From assembly GCA_021780075.1 (NCBI GenBank), contig JAJXZL010000028.1:62001-126000 (forward strand): 64,000 nucleotides of DNA, given 5' to 3'. Below the pieces are notes generated by a model, which was not told the DNA's origin, ran no database searches, and saw only the letters and a program-made list of their open reading frames with translations. Of this stretch, positions 9,472-17,659 are shown in pieces. Source of the DNA: Acidobacteriota bacterium. GTDB taxonomy: Bacteria > Acidobacteriota > Terriglobia > Terriglobales > Acidobacteriaceae. Each line of letters begins with the position of its first letter. Position 1 is the first letter of the stretch. A program made the translations under genes and the position numbers.

Positions 9472-11685
9472 TTATTCCTCGATAATGGCCAGGTCCCACG
9501 GAGCAAGCGTAAGTTCCTGTTGATGCGTCACTGGTTTGCCATCCAGCAGATTGGTTCCAGCGCCGTAGCTGTAAATTGCCTTCACCACCGCGCCGGAATA
9601 ATTGAAGTAATAATGCACGTGCTTGCCCATGCGATTCACGCCGTGTTGCACATGCACGGCGGTGGGCAATTGCTGGTCGGGGCTGTTCAGTCCCGCTTCC
9701 TCCACTGCGCGCCGGATGAGTGCAGTCTGCAACGCATCTGACAGATACGTGCCCTCGTAGAGCAGCGTGCCGGCGCCAAACTGGTTTTCAGTGATGGCCG
9801 GCCATTTTCCAAAGAATGGGTGGTCATAGTACGCAAGCGGCCTGGCGTGTTCGGGCATGAGAAACTCTGCCCAGTACTGGACCATGTTGTTCTCGCCGAC
9901 GTGAAACGGATCGCCCTTGAGCGCGAGCGGCTTTTCAAGATTTGAGAACTCCTGATAGCTGAAGCCGGCGGCCTCGCGCAGCGGGCCCGGTGCGCGCACC
10001 CAGCGCACAGCGGAGTTTTCATTCGCGAATCCGCTCTTGAAGGTCATCACCACATGGCCGCCGTTCTTTACATAATCGGAGATGCGTTGCAGCAGGGCAT
10101 CATCGGCAATGTAGAGCGCGGGCACAATGAGCAGTTTGTAGGCGGAGAAATCCTGAGTTTCAGGAAACACGAAGTCTGTGCCTACGTTGAGGCTGTAGAG
10201 CGCCTTGTGCATCTGTTGCACCAGAGAGTCGTAGCCCTGCGGCGAACGCGACCAACTGAATGCAGGCACAGGGCCGCCGTAGGGCATAAAGCCGATGGCG
10301 TTGGCTGAGTCGCGGCTCCACAGAATTGCAACCTGATTGTGAATCTGCAGTCCGACGAGGTGCGGGCCGATTTTTTGCAGCTCATGCGCCGTGCGGCTCA
10401 CCTCGGCATAGGCGCGATTGGGCTCAAGATCATGCGACAGGACACCTTTCCAGTACGTCTCCTGGTTGGCGGCAATCGAAGCCCAGTGCCAGTACTCCAC
10501 CATGTTGGCGCCATTCGAGAGGTGCGTATATACGTCCTCGCGCATCTGGCCGTCGTAGGGTGGAAACTGTCCCTCCGAACTCCAACCGATTGTCTGCGCA
10601 TTGGTTTCGGTAATCAGAAAGTTGGAGTGCCTGAGCGAGCGGGTGAAGTCTCCCTGGATCGACTGGACTGTGCCATCGAAGTGGTCCTGCGTGGGGTGGT
10701 AGATGTTGTCGGCGGGAATATCGAGGAACGCAGCGATGGACTCTTCATTCACGTCGTGGCGCATCATGCCGCCGAAGTCGGTGGTGACAAACTGACGCGG
10801 TCCTGCGCACTCGCGCACCAGAGCCGCCTGCCAGTGCAGGAAGTCGGTGACGCGCATCTGGCTCCATCGGGTCCACTCCAGCTTGTATCCGGTGGAGATG
10901 GTGCCTTCGCGCGTGGGCAGGTCTTCCCATGTATGGATGTTCTCGCCCCAGTAGTTCAGGAACCACGCCTTGCTGAGCGCCTCGGGCGTCCCAAATTTCT
11001 TTTCAAGGTAATGCTGAAAGCCGATGTAGACGTCTCGGTTGGCAGCGTCGTAGCTGGAGGTTTCGTTGTCAAGCTGCCAGCCGATGACCGCTGGATTGTC
11101 TTTGTAGTGCGTGACGATGTGGCGGATGAGCCGCTCCGCATAAAAGCGATACGCCGGCGAGTCGGTATCCATGTTCTGGCGCATGCCATAGGTGCTCTGC
11201 ACGGTCGGTCCGCCAAACGGGCTCGGGTTGAGCTGCTTCGCAAGGATCTCGGGGTGCTGGTGAGCCATCCACGCGGGAATGGAATATGTTGGAGTGCCCA
11301 GGATGACCTTGATGCCTGCTTTGCCCATGGCGTCCACGATGTGATCCATCCATGCGTAGTCGAACCGGCCGTCCTCCGGCTCCCAGAGGCTCCACGTGGA
11401 CTCGCCCATGCGTACCACGTTGATCCCGGCGGCCTTCATCAGTGCCACGTCCTTGTCCAAACGGGCATTGCGGTCCCCGGGCATGTACTCGTTATAGTAG
11501 GCAGCGCCGTAGAGCACAGTGGAGAAGTCAAGGTCAGGCCCGGCGGTGCGCGCGTTCAGGCTGGTCTGCTGTGCGCCTCCGGTTGTCCAGCCGCACGCCA
11601 GCAGCGCGGTGATGAGAAGCCCGAATCCGCGGCTGCGCAGCGTGTTCACATTATGTGGAGGAGAGCCCTTGCCTGAAAACCGCAT
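9472..11685 (-). CDS. Glycoside hydrolase family 42 beta-galactosidase, probably exported
   Basis: The 737-residue protein has an N-terminal hydrophobic segment ending in LLAC (Cys31), which resembles a lipobox, so it may be an outer-membrane or periplasmic lipoprotein. The TIM-barrel domain shows WQLDNE with the acid/base at Glu208 and LITE with the nucleophile at Glu360, the GH42 arrangement. A trimerisation-like domain follows (about 435-640), then a small C-terminal beta domain. GH42 enzymes cleave beta-galactosides, mostly from plant galactans or oligosaccharides. It lies immediately upstream of the malic enzyme gene on the same strand (48 bp), which need not imply a shared pathway. Confidence 0.9.
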   Translation of the reverse strand: MRFSGKGSPPHNVNTLRSRGFGLLITALLACGWTTGGAQQTSLNARTAGPDLDFSTVLYGAAYYNEYMPGDRNARLDKDVALMKAAGINVVRMGESTWSLWEPEDGRFDYAWMDHIVDAMGKAGIKVILGTPTYSIPAWMAHQHPEILAKQLNPSPFGGPTVQSTYGMRQNMDTDSPAYRFYAERLIRHIVTHYKDNPAVIGWQLDNETSSYDAANRDVYIGFQHYLEKKFGTPEALSKAWFLNYWGENIHTWEDLPTREGTISTGYKLEWTRWSQMRVTDFLHWQAALVRECAGPRQFVTTDFGGMMRHDVNEESIAAFLDIPADNIYHPTQDHFDGTVQSIQGDFTRSLRHSNFLITETNAQTIGWSSEGQFPPYDGQMREDVYTHLSNGANMVEYWHWASIAANQETYWKGVLSHDLEPNRAYAEVSRTAHELQKIGPHLVGLQIHNQVAILWSRDSANAIGFMPYGGPVPAFSWSRSPQGYDSLVQQMHKALYSLNVGTDFVFPETQDFSAYKLLIVPALYIADDALLQRISDYVKNGGHVVMTFKSGFANENSAVRWVRAPGPLREAAGFSYQEFSNLEKPLALKGDPFHVGENNMVQYWAEFLMPEHARPLAYYDHPFFGKWPAITENQFGAGTLLYEGTYLSDALQTALIRRAVEEAGLNSPDQQLPTAVHVQHGVNRMGKHVHYYFNYSGAVVKAIYSYGAGTNLLDGKPVTHQQELTLAPWDLAIIEE

Positions 11686-11744
11686 TTTTCCGTCCTCATT
11701 TTCCCGTCAGACCATAAAGAAACAGAAGGGACATGAGAACACTT

Positions 11745-12866
11745 CTAAGCAAAGGTGAGCAAGACGACCTCGGGGTGGGTTCCCACGCGCATGGGCGGTC
11801 CCCACGTTCCAGCTCCGCTTGAGGTGTATACCTGCAGTGTGCCGTGCTGCTGCAAACCGTAGGTGAATTTGCCGAACGCGCGGTGCGTCACCAGGCTGAA
11901 GGGGAACATCTGGCCGCCGTGCGTGTGGCCGCTCAACTGCAGACTCACGCCTGCCTGCTCCACAACAGCCAGGTGGTAGGGCACGTGTTGCAGCAGGATG
12001 CTGGCCGGGATTTCGCTGAGGCGCAGGTTTTGCAGCAGGTTCCGCAGATGCATGGGGTAAGTGGAGTCGTGGTAGGAGACGCCGACTATCGGCAGGCCAT
12101 CCACCGTGACGCGCTCATTGTCCAGAACGTTGATTCCGCCGCGGCGCAGAACTTCAACATAGCGGTGTGCGCCGCCAAACTCATCGTGATTTCCGAGCAC
12201 ATAGAAGATGCCCAGGGGCGGCTTCAATTGAAACAGCGGAGCAGCCAGTTCCGCGGGGTCGTCCTTGCTGCCGTCAAACAGGTCGCCGGGGATGAAGATG
12301 ATCTCAGGGTGGAGGTTTCGCGCGATCTCCGCGATGCGCTCGGCAATGCGCGCGCGGTTAATGTTGCCCAGATGCACGTCGCTGAAGACCATGGCCCTGC
12401 GTCCGCGCCAGGTCGCGGGCAGATTTGCCAGCTTGATGGTCACGCGGCGCACGCGAATCCAGCGGGCATTGAGTATGCCGTAAACAGTTGCTGCAACCGC
12501 AGCGGTGAACAGAACGCCTGCGACATAGGGCCGGGCTGCCATCTGTGTCTGCTTATGGACCATCAGGCGTAGCGCAAAATCGCTGAGCCAGCTGAGGCAT
12601 GCGGCGACAAAGAAAAAGTTCAACAGGCCGAGCCAGATCGCTGCGATCCGGTAGATCACGGTCACAAACCAGTTGGCATAGCGAAGGCTGAGCAGCGCCG
12701 CCGTCATAAAGCTGACAGAGAGCACGATGAGCGCAGTCCTCAGCTCAAATCCGGCCGCCGCGTCGAGTGGCCACCAGAACTTGATCCACGTGTAATACAG
12801 GAACCAGTGGGCAAGGCACAGAATGATTTGAATGATGACAATGCCCAGTACAGGCCACGCTTTCAA
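11745..12866 (-). CDS. Membrane-anchored metallophosphoesterase (YkuE/YaeI-like)
   Basis: The protein has 373 residues with about four hydrophobic helices in the first 135 residues (near 5-22, 40-62, 70-95, 112-130). A calcineurin-like phosphoesterase domain follows. All metal-binding motifs are present: FSDVHLG, PGDLFDG, LGNHDE, a histidine in LLQHVPYH and SGHTHGGQ. Related proteins cleave phosphodiesters or UDP-activated lipids at the membrane; the natural substrate here is not identifiable. It is divergent from hemW, with starts 88 bp apart. Confidence 0.88.
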   Translation of the reverse strand: MKAWPVLGIVIIQIILCLAHWFLYYTWIKFWWPLDAAAGFELRTALIVLSVSFMTAALLSLRYANWFVTVIYRIAAIWLGLLNFFFVAACLSWLSDFALRLMVHKQTQMAARPYVAGVLFTAAVAATVYGILNARWIRVRRVTIKLANLPATWRGRRAMVFSDVHLGNINRARIAERIAEIARNLHPEIIFIPGDLFDGSKDDPAELAAPLFQLKPPLGIFYVLGNHDEFGGAHRYVEVLRRGGINVLDNERVTVDGLPIVGVSYHDSTYPMHLRNLLQNLRLSEIPASILLQHVPYHLAVVEQAGVSLQLSGHTHGGQMFPFSLVTHRAFGKFTYGLQQHGTLQVYTSSGAGTWGPPMRVGTHPEVVLLTFA

Positions 12867-12954
12867 GGCTAGGTCTCCTCACCCCATTTTGGCACGCGTT
12901 GGGCGCCACGGACGCGGCCTGTGGCTTTTATGGCTTTCGTGAAACAATAATTTC

Positions 12955-14193
12955 ATGGAAGATTTCGAGCACGACAGGCTTGGCCTTTACATTTCGGTGC
13001 CTTTTTGCCGCTCGAAATGCACCTACTGCAACTTTGCCTCGGGGGTTTACCCCGCGAGCGAGCACGTGCGCTATGCAGACCGGCTCATCGAAGACATGGC
13101 GGCAGCCACCGCCTGGGCGGGACGCATGCGCGTGGACCTGCCGCGGCAAGTGGACACTATCTATCTGGGCGGCGGAACGCCCAGCCTGCTTGCGCCCGAA
13201 CTGATTGCGCGCCTTTTTGCCGCCATGAGTGCGGAGTTCGCCATCGATTCGGACGCCGAGATTACCGTAGAGTGCGCGCCGGGGCAGATTGCCGATGCCA
13301 CTCTGGAAGCGCTTGCCGACGCCGGCGTGAACCGGGTGAGCCTGGGCGTGCAGTCCTTCATTGACAGCGAGGCGCAGGGGAGTGGCCGGCTGCACAGCCG
13401 GACCGTGGTTCTGGACGACCTCAAGCGCCTGCGTCGCGCTGGAATCACGAACCTGAACGTGGATCTGATTGCCGGGCTGGCCGGGCAGACCTTTGCCTCC
13501 TGGCAGGAGTCGCTGTCTGTGCTCATCGATGCAGGCGTGCCGCATGCCAGCATCTACATGCTTGAGGTGGACGAGGATTCCCGGCTGGGCCGCGAGATGC
13601 TGGCAGGCGGCGTGCGCTACCATGCCGAACTCGTTCCCAGCGACGACACCATCGCGCGCATGTATGAGACGGCCATCGAACGGCTGGGCGCTGCGGGGTT
13701 ACAGCAGTATGAGATCTCAAACTTTGCGCGGCGGGGACGCGCCTCGCGCCACAATCTACGCTACTGGCAGCGGCGGCCCTACCTGGGGCTTGGTCTGGAT
13801 GCCTCGTCGGCCTTGTATGCAGCCGAGCCTGCGGCAACGTCAGGGCCGCGCTACGTGTTGCGCTCTACGACCGCCAGTGATTTGAAGGCATTCCTCGACG
13901 GTCTGGAACCGGCGGAGACGGCATGGCTCTCACCCGAACGTCAGCACGAGGAGGCCTGGTTCCTGGGTCTGCGTCTGAATGCGGGCGTCAGGCCTTCCGC
14001 TCTGCGGCGGGAGTTTGGCCGCGAGCCGGTGGAGCGGGCGCTCAAGGTTGTCGCCAGCCTGACCGAAGAGGGACTCGTGACTTCAGATGGCAGGACGGTG
14101 CGGCTCACCGCACAGGGGAGGCTGCTGTCGAACGATGTCTTCGAGCAGTTTCTGGAGACCGTCGCGGAAGAAAGCCTCCTCGCCGCAGGTTGA
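12955..14193 (+). CDS. hemW: HemW-like radical SAM heme chaperone (formerly annotated coproporphyrinogen III oxidase-like)
   Basis: The 412-residue cytosolic protein carries the radical SAM cluster motif CRSKCTYCNF (Cys18, Cys22, Cys25) close to the N terminus and the SAM-binding block GGGTPSLL. VSLGVQSF and EISNFAR are typical of HemW/HemN. HemW lacks the fourth cysteine that HemN has after the CxxxCxxC motif, and here Phe follows the last Cys, so HemW is favoured. The family binds heme and is proposed to deliver it to respiratory enzymes. The stop codon almost touches the stop of the convergent GGDEF gene (14193 against 14195). Confidence 0.9.
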   Translation: MEDFEHDRLGLYISVPFCRSKCTYCNFASGVYPASEHVRYADRLIEDMAAATAWAGRMRVDLPRQVDTIYLGGGTPSLLAPELIARLFAAMSAEFAIDSDAEITVECAPGQIADATLEALADAGVNRVSLGVQSFIDSEAQGSGRLHSRTVVLDDLKRLRRAGITNLNVDLIAGLAGQTFASWQESLSVLIDAGVPHASIYMLEVDEDSRLGREMLAGGVRYHAELVPSDDTIARMYETAIERLGAAGLQQYEISNFARRGRASRHNLRYWQRRPYLGLGLDASSALYAAEPAATSGPRYVLRSTTASDLKAFLDGLEPAETAWLSPERQHEEAWFLGLRLNAGVRPSALRREFGREPVERALKVVASLTEEGLVTSDGRTVRLTAQGRLLSNDVFEQFLETVAEESLLAAG

Positions 14194-14194
14194 A

Positions 14195-15184
14195 TTACCA
14201 AGCAAGCAACTCATCCCCTGAGTTGGGCGAGAGAAAGGCAACCGGACTGGCCTGGATTGACGCGCCGTTGCTGAAGTAGTGGATGGACTCCGGCCCCGCG
14301 TCTTTCGCCGTGTGCAGTGCCTGCTCGGCCTCGCGCAGCACAACCACCGGCGCGCGTCCCTCGCTGGAAGCAATGCCGAAGCAAGCTGACAGCCGGATCG
14401 CCTCGCCTGCGACGTGAAATGGCGCGGAGAATACGTCGGCGCGCAGACGTTCGGCGAGCAGCACGGCATTCGTATTGTCGCAGCCCGGCAACGCTACCAG
14501 GAACTCGTCCTTGCCTGCCCGCCCCAGCAGGTCATAGCTGCGCAGCAGTCGCGTCGTTCTCTCCACCACCTGGCAGAGCAGGTCGTCGCACACATCGCAT
14601 CCAAGGCGCGAATTCCAATGCCCGAAGTCGTCGATGTCGAAGAGCAGCAGGCACAGCGAGTTCTTCAGCCTCTGTGCGCGATCGGTCTCGCGAAACAACA
14701 TGGAGAGCAGAGTGCCGCGGTTGTAGACGCCGGTAAGGTTGTCCAACTGCGCGTTCAGTGCGGAAGCCTCGCGCAACCGCTCGACCTCGCGCATGCGACG
14801 CCAGGTGCGCAGCGCCATGTCCAGCCGAAGGCGCCAGTGCGGGGAGTCGGCCGCTCGCGGGATCAGGTCGTCCAGCAGGCCCTCCGCCAGCCACGCGTTT
14901 TGCTGCGCGTTCACTTCATCGGCAAGCAGGACAATCGGGATGCGGTGTCCGCCCGCCGACGCACGCGCCTCCATCAGCAATTGCCCCGTCTCCATGTCCG
15001 GCAGCTTCGCGTCGAGCAGGAACAGGCTGGGAGGCTGCGGTGCGGTGATCGCGTGCAGCGCCGCCTGGGCAGACAGAACGATGACAACGCGCGCCCCGGC
15101 TTCATTCAGGACAGGTTCCATTGCCTCAAGAAGCGCGGACTCACGCGAGGCAAGCAGGAACGTAGGCTGGTGGCTGTCGGGCAT
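14195..15184 (-). CDS. Response-regulator-like protein with degenerate GGDEF domain
   Basis: The 329-residue protein has a CheY-like receiver fold (about 8-125) with FLLDAKLPD at the phospho-acceptor position, then a GGDEF-family domain (about 160-310) recognised by DNLTGVYNRG and LLLFDIDDFGHWN. The active-site signature reads AGKDEF instead of GGDEF, so two key residues are altered and cyclase activity is doubtful. It may be a pseudo-enzyme or c-di-GMP/GTP sensor. Start: ATG 15184 has GGAGG nine bases upstream, better than the ATG at 15211. It has no adjacent kinase. Confidence 0.85.
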   Translation of the reverse strand: MPDSHQPTFLLASRESALLEAMEPVLNEAGARVVIVLSAQAALHAITAPQPPSLFLLDAKLPDMETGQLLMEARASAGGHRIPIVLLADEVNAQQNAWLAEGLLDDLIPRAADSPHWRLRLDMALRTWRRMREVERLREASALNAQLDNLTGVYNRGTLLSMLFRETDRAQRLKNSLCLLLFDIDDFGHWNSRLGCDVCDDLLCQVVERTTRLLRSYDLLGRAGKDEFLVALPGCDNTNAVLLAERLRADVFSAPFHVAGEAIRLSACFGIASSEGRAPVVVLREAEQALHTAKDAGPESIHYFSNGASIQASPVAFLSPNSGDELLAW

Positions 15185-15326
15185 CCCGTAATTCCTCCGT
15201 ACAGGATGCATCGACTGGACTGGAAAATAATTGAAAACCGCGCTGAATAGTTCTGGATTGAGGCAATCACTGGCATTGCAGTGCGAGAATCCGGCGGGGG
15301 AAGCAACTGAAGATTGTGCAATGCGG

Positions 15327-15358
15327 TTCTCTGGAGCCGCGGGAGCGACTCCAGAGAA
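15327..15358 (-). terminator. Hairpin downstream of mqnD
   Basis: TTCTCTGGAG (15327-15336) pairs perfectly with CTCCAGAGAA (15349-15358) around a 12-nt loop. It is placed to end the cutA-bioY-mqnD transcript on the minus strand. There is no clear U tract. Confidence 0.55.
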
Positions 15359-15409
15359 TTGTGGTGGATTGATTCCGCTGGTCCCTGATGGCTTTAGCCG
15401 ACGATGGCC

Positions 15410-16291
15410 TTAGTCGACGAAGTCCACCTGGGGCGCAATGGAGATGACGCCGCGCTCGTAGCCCAGGTCAAGCAGCTTGCGGATGGCCTCGCGGCCGTCC
15501 GCGCCGTAGTCCAGGGTGCGCTCATTCACATACATGCTCACGAAGCGGTTGGCCAGTGACGTGTCCAGGTCGCGGGCAAACTGCATTGCATACTCCAGAG
15601 CCTGCTCGCGGTGGTCAAGCGCGTGCTGGATGCTGTTGCGCAGCGCTTCGGAGATGATCTTGTGCTTTTCTGGACCCAGTGAGCGGCGGATCGCGTTGCC
15701 GCCCAGCGGCAGCACCAGACCAGTCGTTTCGCGCCACCAGACGCCGAGGTCGAGAATCTTCTTGAGGCCGCTGGTGGAGTAGGTGAGCTGGCCCTCGTGA
15801 ATAATCAGCCCGGCGTCATACTTCCCGGCCAGAACCGCAGGGATGATCTGGTCGAACGGAACTGTCTCGGTCTCAATGGCCGGGTTGAATACCTTCAGCG
15901 CCAGGTAGGCGGTGGTGAGGGTGCCGGGAACGGCAACCTTGATGCGGCCCAGATCTTCGAGCGTGAGGGGTTTGCTGGCGACGATCATCGGCCCGTAGCC
16001 CTCGCCCACGCTGCCGCCGCAGCCCATCAGGGTGTAGTTCTTCTGGACATACGGATAGGCGTGAAAGCTGATGGCGCTGACGTCGAAGAATGCCTCGTCC
16101 TGGGCGCGGCGGTTCAGCGTCTCAATATCGCAGAGGGTGTGGGAAAACCGGTAGCCCGGGACGCGAACCTTGTTTGTCGCGAGGCCATAGAACATGAACG
16201 CATCGTCGGAGTCGGGGCTATGCGCGATGGAAATATCGATGATGTTTTGCGTACTGGGCATACTGGCCACTTCAGATAGCTTGTTGCTCAC
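15410..16291 (-). CDS. mqnD: 1,4-dihydroxy-6-naphthoate synthase (futalosine menaquinone pathway)
   Basis: The 293-residue protein begins with an SIAHSPDSDDAFMFYGL block and continues with HTLCDIETLN, SAISFHAYPYV, GCGGSVGEGYGP and LIIHEGQLTY. These are characteristic of the MqnD periplasmic-binding-protein-like fold. MqnD converts cyclic dehypoxanthine futalosine to 1,4-dihydroxy-6-naphthoate in menaquinone synthesis. I chose GTG 16291 because GAAAGGA lies about 12 bases upstream; ATG 16261 (10 codons later) is a real alternative without a good ribosome binding site. It is the last gene of a minus-strand cluster, 49 bp after bioY. The other futalosine gene seen here, mqnE, lies 19 kb away. 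Confidence 0.9.
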   Translation of the reverse strand: MSNKLSEVASMPSTQNIIDISIAHSPDSDDAFMFYGLATNKVRVPGYRFSHTLCDIETLNRRAQDEAFFDVSAISFHAYPYVQKNYTLMGCGGSVGEGYGPMIVASKPLTLEDLGRIKVAVPGTLTTAYLALKVFNPAIETETVPFDQIIPAVLAGKYDAGLIIHEGQLTYSTSGLKKILDLGVWWRETTGLVLPLGGNAIRRSLGPEKHKIISEALRNSIQHALDHREQALEYAMQFARDLDTSLANRFVSMYVNERTLDYGADGREAIRKLLDLGYERGVISIAPQVDFVD

Positions 16292-16340
16292 TGGGTACCA
16301 AGATCCTTTCAACGAATCAATGCATCTTTCATTGGATGCG

Positions 16341-16937
16341 CTATTTTGTACGGCGGCGCATGCGTTGGAAGCCCGAGGCAAGCGCGGCAGCCGCGGCAAC
16401 TTTGAGGGCGTCGCCCGGCAGGAAGGGCAGCACGGCAAGTGTCAGCAGAGTTCGGGCCGGGGTGTGCGTAAGAGCGGCGATCCACAAGGCGCCGCTTATT
16501 AGAATCAGGAGGTTGCCCGCTGCGGCGCTCGCCAGGGCCGTGGAAAACCCACGCCCGCCGCGCCGCCAGAGCATCGAGATGAGCATGGCGGCCACGGGAT
16601 AAGCCATCAGGTAGCCGCCGGTGGGGCCCAGCAGATGAGCCAGGCCGCCGGTTAAAGCCGGGCCGGGCGTAAACACGGGAAGTCCCAGCGCGCCCTCGGC
16701 CAGATAGGCAGCCAGAGTGGCCCCCGCGAGGCGCGGTGAGAGCAGCAGCCCCAGCAGCAGGACAGCAAAAGGCTGCAGGGTGAGGGGCACAGGGGTAAAC
16801 CAGAGGGGCAGCGCCAAGTGCGCGCAAACCGCCACCAGGGCGCTGCCTGCCAGCACAATCCCGGCTGAGCGCAGCCACGAAGAAGCGCTCGTCGACGCCG
16901 CCCATGAGGCGACGTGCGTAGAGAGTTCCTTGCTCAC
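16341..16937 (-). CDS. bioY: BioY biotin transporter substrate-binding subunit
   Basis: The 198-residue membrane protein has about six hydrophobic helices and the BioY signature: LGLLLSPRLAGATLAAYLAEGALGLPVF followed by GGLAHLLGPTGGYLMAYP, both broken here only by helix boundaries. BioY is the S component of ECF-type biotin uptake; no bioM/bioN partners are seen in the window, so it may work alone or with shared ECF modules. The start is GTG with AGGGGGT just upstream. It lies 25 bp after a small membrane-protein gene and 49 bp before mqnD. Confidence 0.92.
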   Translation of the reverse strand: MSKELSTHVASWAASTSASSWLRSAGIVLAGSALVAVCAHLALPLWFTPVPLTLQPFAVLLLGLLLSPRLAGATLAAYLAEGALGLPVFTPGPALTGGLAHLLGPTGGYLMAYPVAAMLISMLWRRGGRGFSTALASAAAGNLLILISGALWIAALTHTPARTLLTLAVLPFLPGDALKVAAAAALASGFQRMRRRTK

Positions 16938-16962
16938 GTTGTACCCCCTAAAGTGCTGATTC

Positions 16963-17112
16963 CTAATCTAGATCCTCGCTGGCTTCCCTGGCCCCCACAT
17001 GCACCTCTTCGCGCGGTTTTGTGCGATGCCGCCAGACATGGCGAGCCACGCCTGCGGCCGCGAACAAAAGCGCTCCCAGAGAAACGACTAAACCAATGAT
17101 TAACCAGCGCAT
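16963..17112 (-). CDS. Small single-helix membrane protein (49 aa) between cutA and bioY
   Basis: A 49-codon frame runs from ATG 17112 to TAG 16963 on the minus strand. It encodes MRWLIIGLVVSLGALLFAAA (one strong transmembrane helix), then a basic stretch (ARHVWRHRTKPR) and an acidic tail ending EASEDLD, which follows the positive-inside pattern for an N-out, C-in protein. It fits neatly into the cutA-bioY gap (72 bp after cutA, 25 bp before bioY). The upstream ribosome binding site is weak. I know no family for it; coding status rests on composition and spacing. Confidence 0.6.
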   Translation of the reverse strand: MRWLIIGLVVSLGALLFAAAGVARHVWRHRTKPREEVHVGAREASEDLD

Positions 17113-17184
17113 CACTTCAAAAGCCCAGAATACCAGATGGCCTGCCAGGTCGCCGCCGGCAGGGGTGAGCCAGCGGGGCCGAGA

Positions 17185-17520
17185 TTACGGGAGTTCAAGG
17201 CTTGCGTGCAACCAGTCCAGGTAGGCTGGGCTGCCGCTCTCCACCCGCAAAACCAAAAACTCCGGGGTCTGGTAGCTGTGCAGCGCGTGCAGCCGTGTCT
17301 CCAGTGCTTCAAGCTGCTGCGGTGCGGTCTTCAGCAGCAGCAGAGTCTCGCTGGCCGTCTCCACCTCACCCTGCCAGCGGTAAATGGACTGGGCGGCGGG
17401 GATGAGCGTGGCGCAGGCAGCCAGCCGCTCCTCCACCAGGGTGCGGCCCAGACGGGTGGCTTCTTCAGGGTTGGCGACGGAGGTCAGCACGATGCGGGCA
17501 GGCAGGTTGCTTTCGGGCAT
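17185..17520 (-). CDS. cutA: CutA divalent-cation tolerance protein
   Basis: The 111-residue length is typical of the trimeric CutA1 family. Recognisable blocks are VLTSVANPEEATRLGRTLVEERLAAC, split by helix ends, the IYRWQGEVE strand with the conserved Trp, and HSYQTPEFLVL. I use ATG 17520; the frame stays open upstream but that part is low-complexity and overlaps the divergent phosphoglucomutase leader. CutA is a cytosolic ferredoxin-like protein whose copper-tolerance role in E. coli is disputed. Here it heads a cluster with a small membrane protein, bioY and mqnD. Confidence 0.92.
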   Translation of the reverse strand: MPESNLPARIVLTSVANPEEATRLGRTLVEERLAACATLIPAAQSIYRWQGEVETASETLLLLKTAPQQLEALETRLHALHSYQTPEFLVLRVESGSPAYLDWLHASLELP

Positions 17521-17659
17521 AAGGCACTCCCACGGCCAGTGTACGAGGGCGCAGCGCCGCCTGCGCAAGCCGACCTTCCCCGCCAACGCTTGCCGAGCCC
17601 GCCTCCGTGATGCAGTATGGATTTTGCGCCGGTGCGCACACGGCGCGTGGAGACAAACA

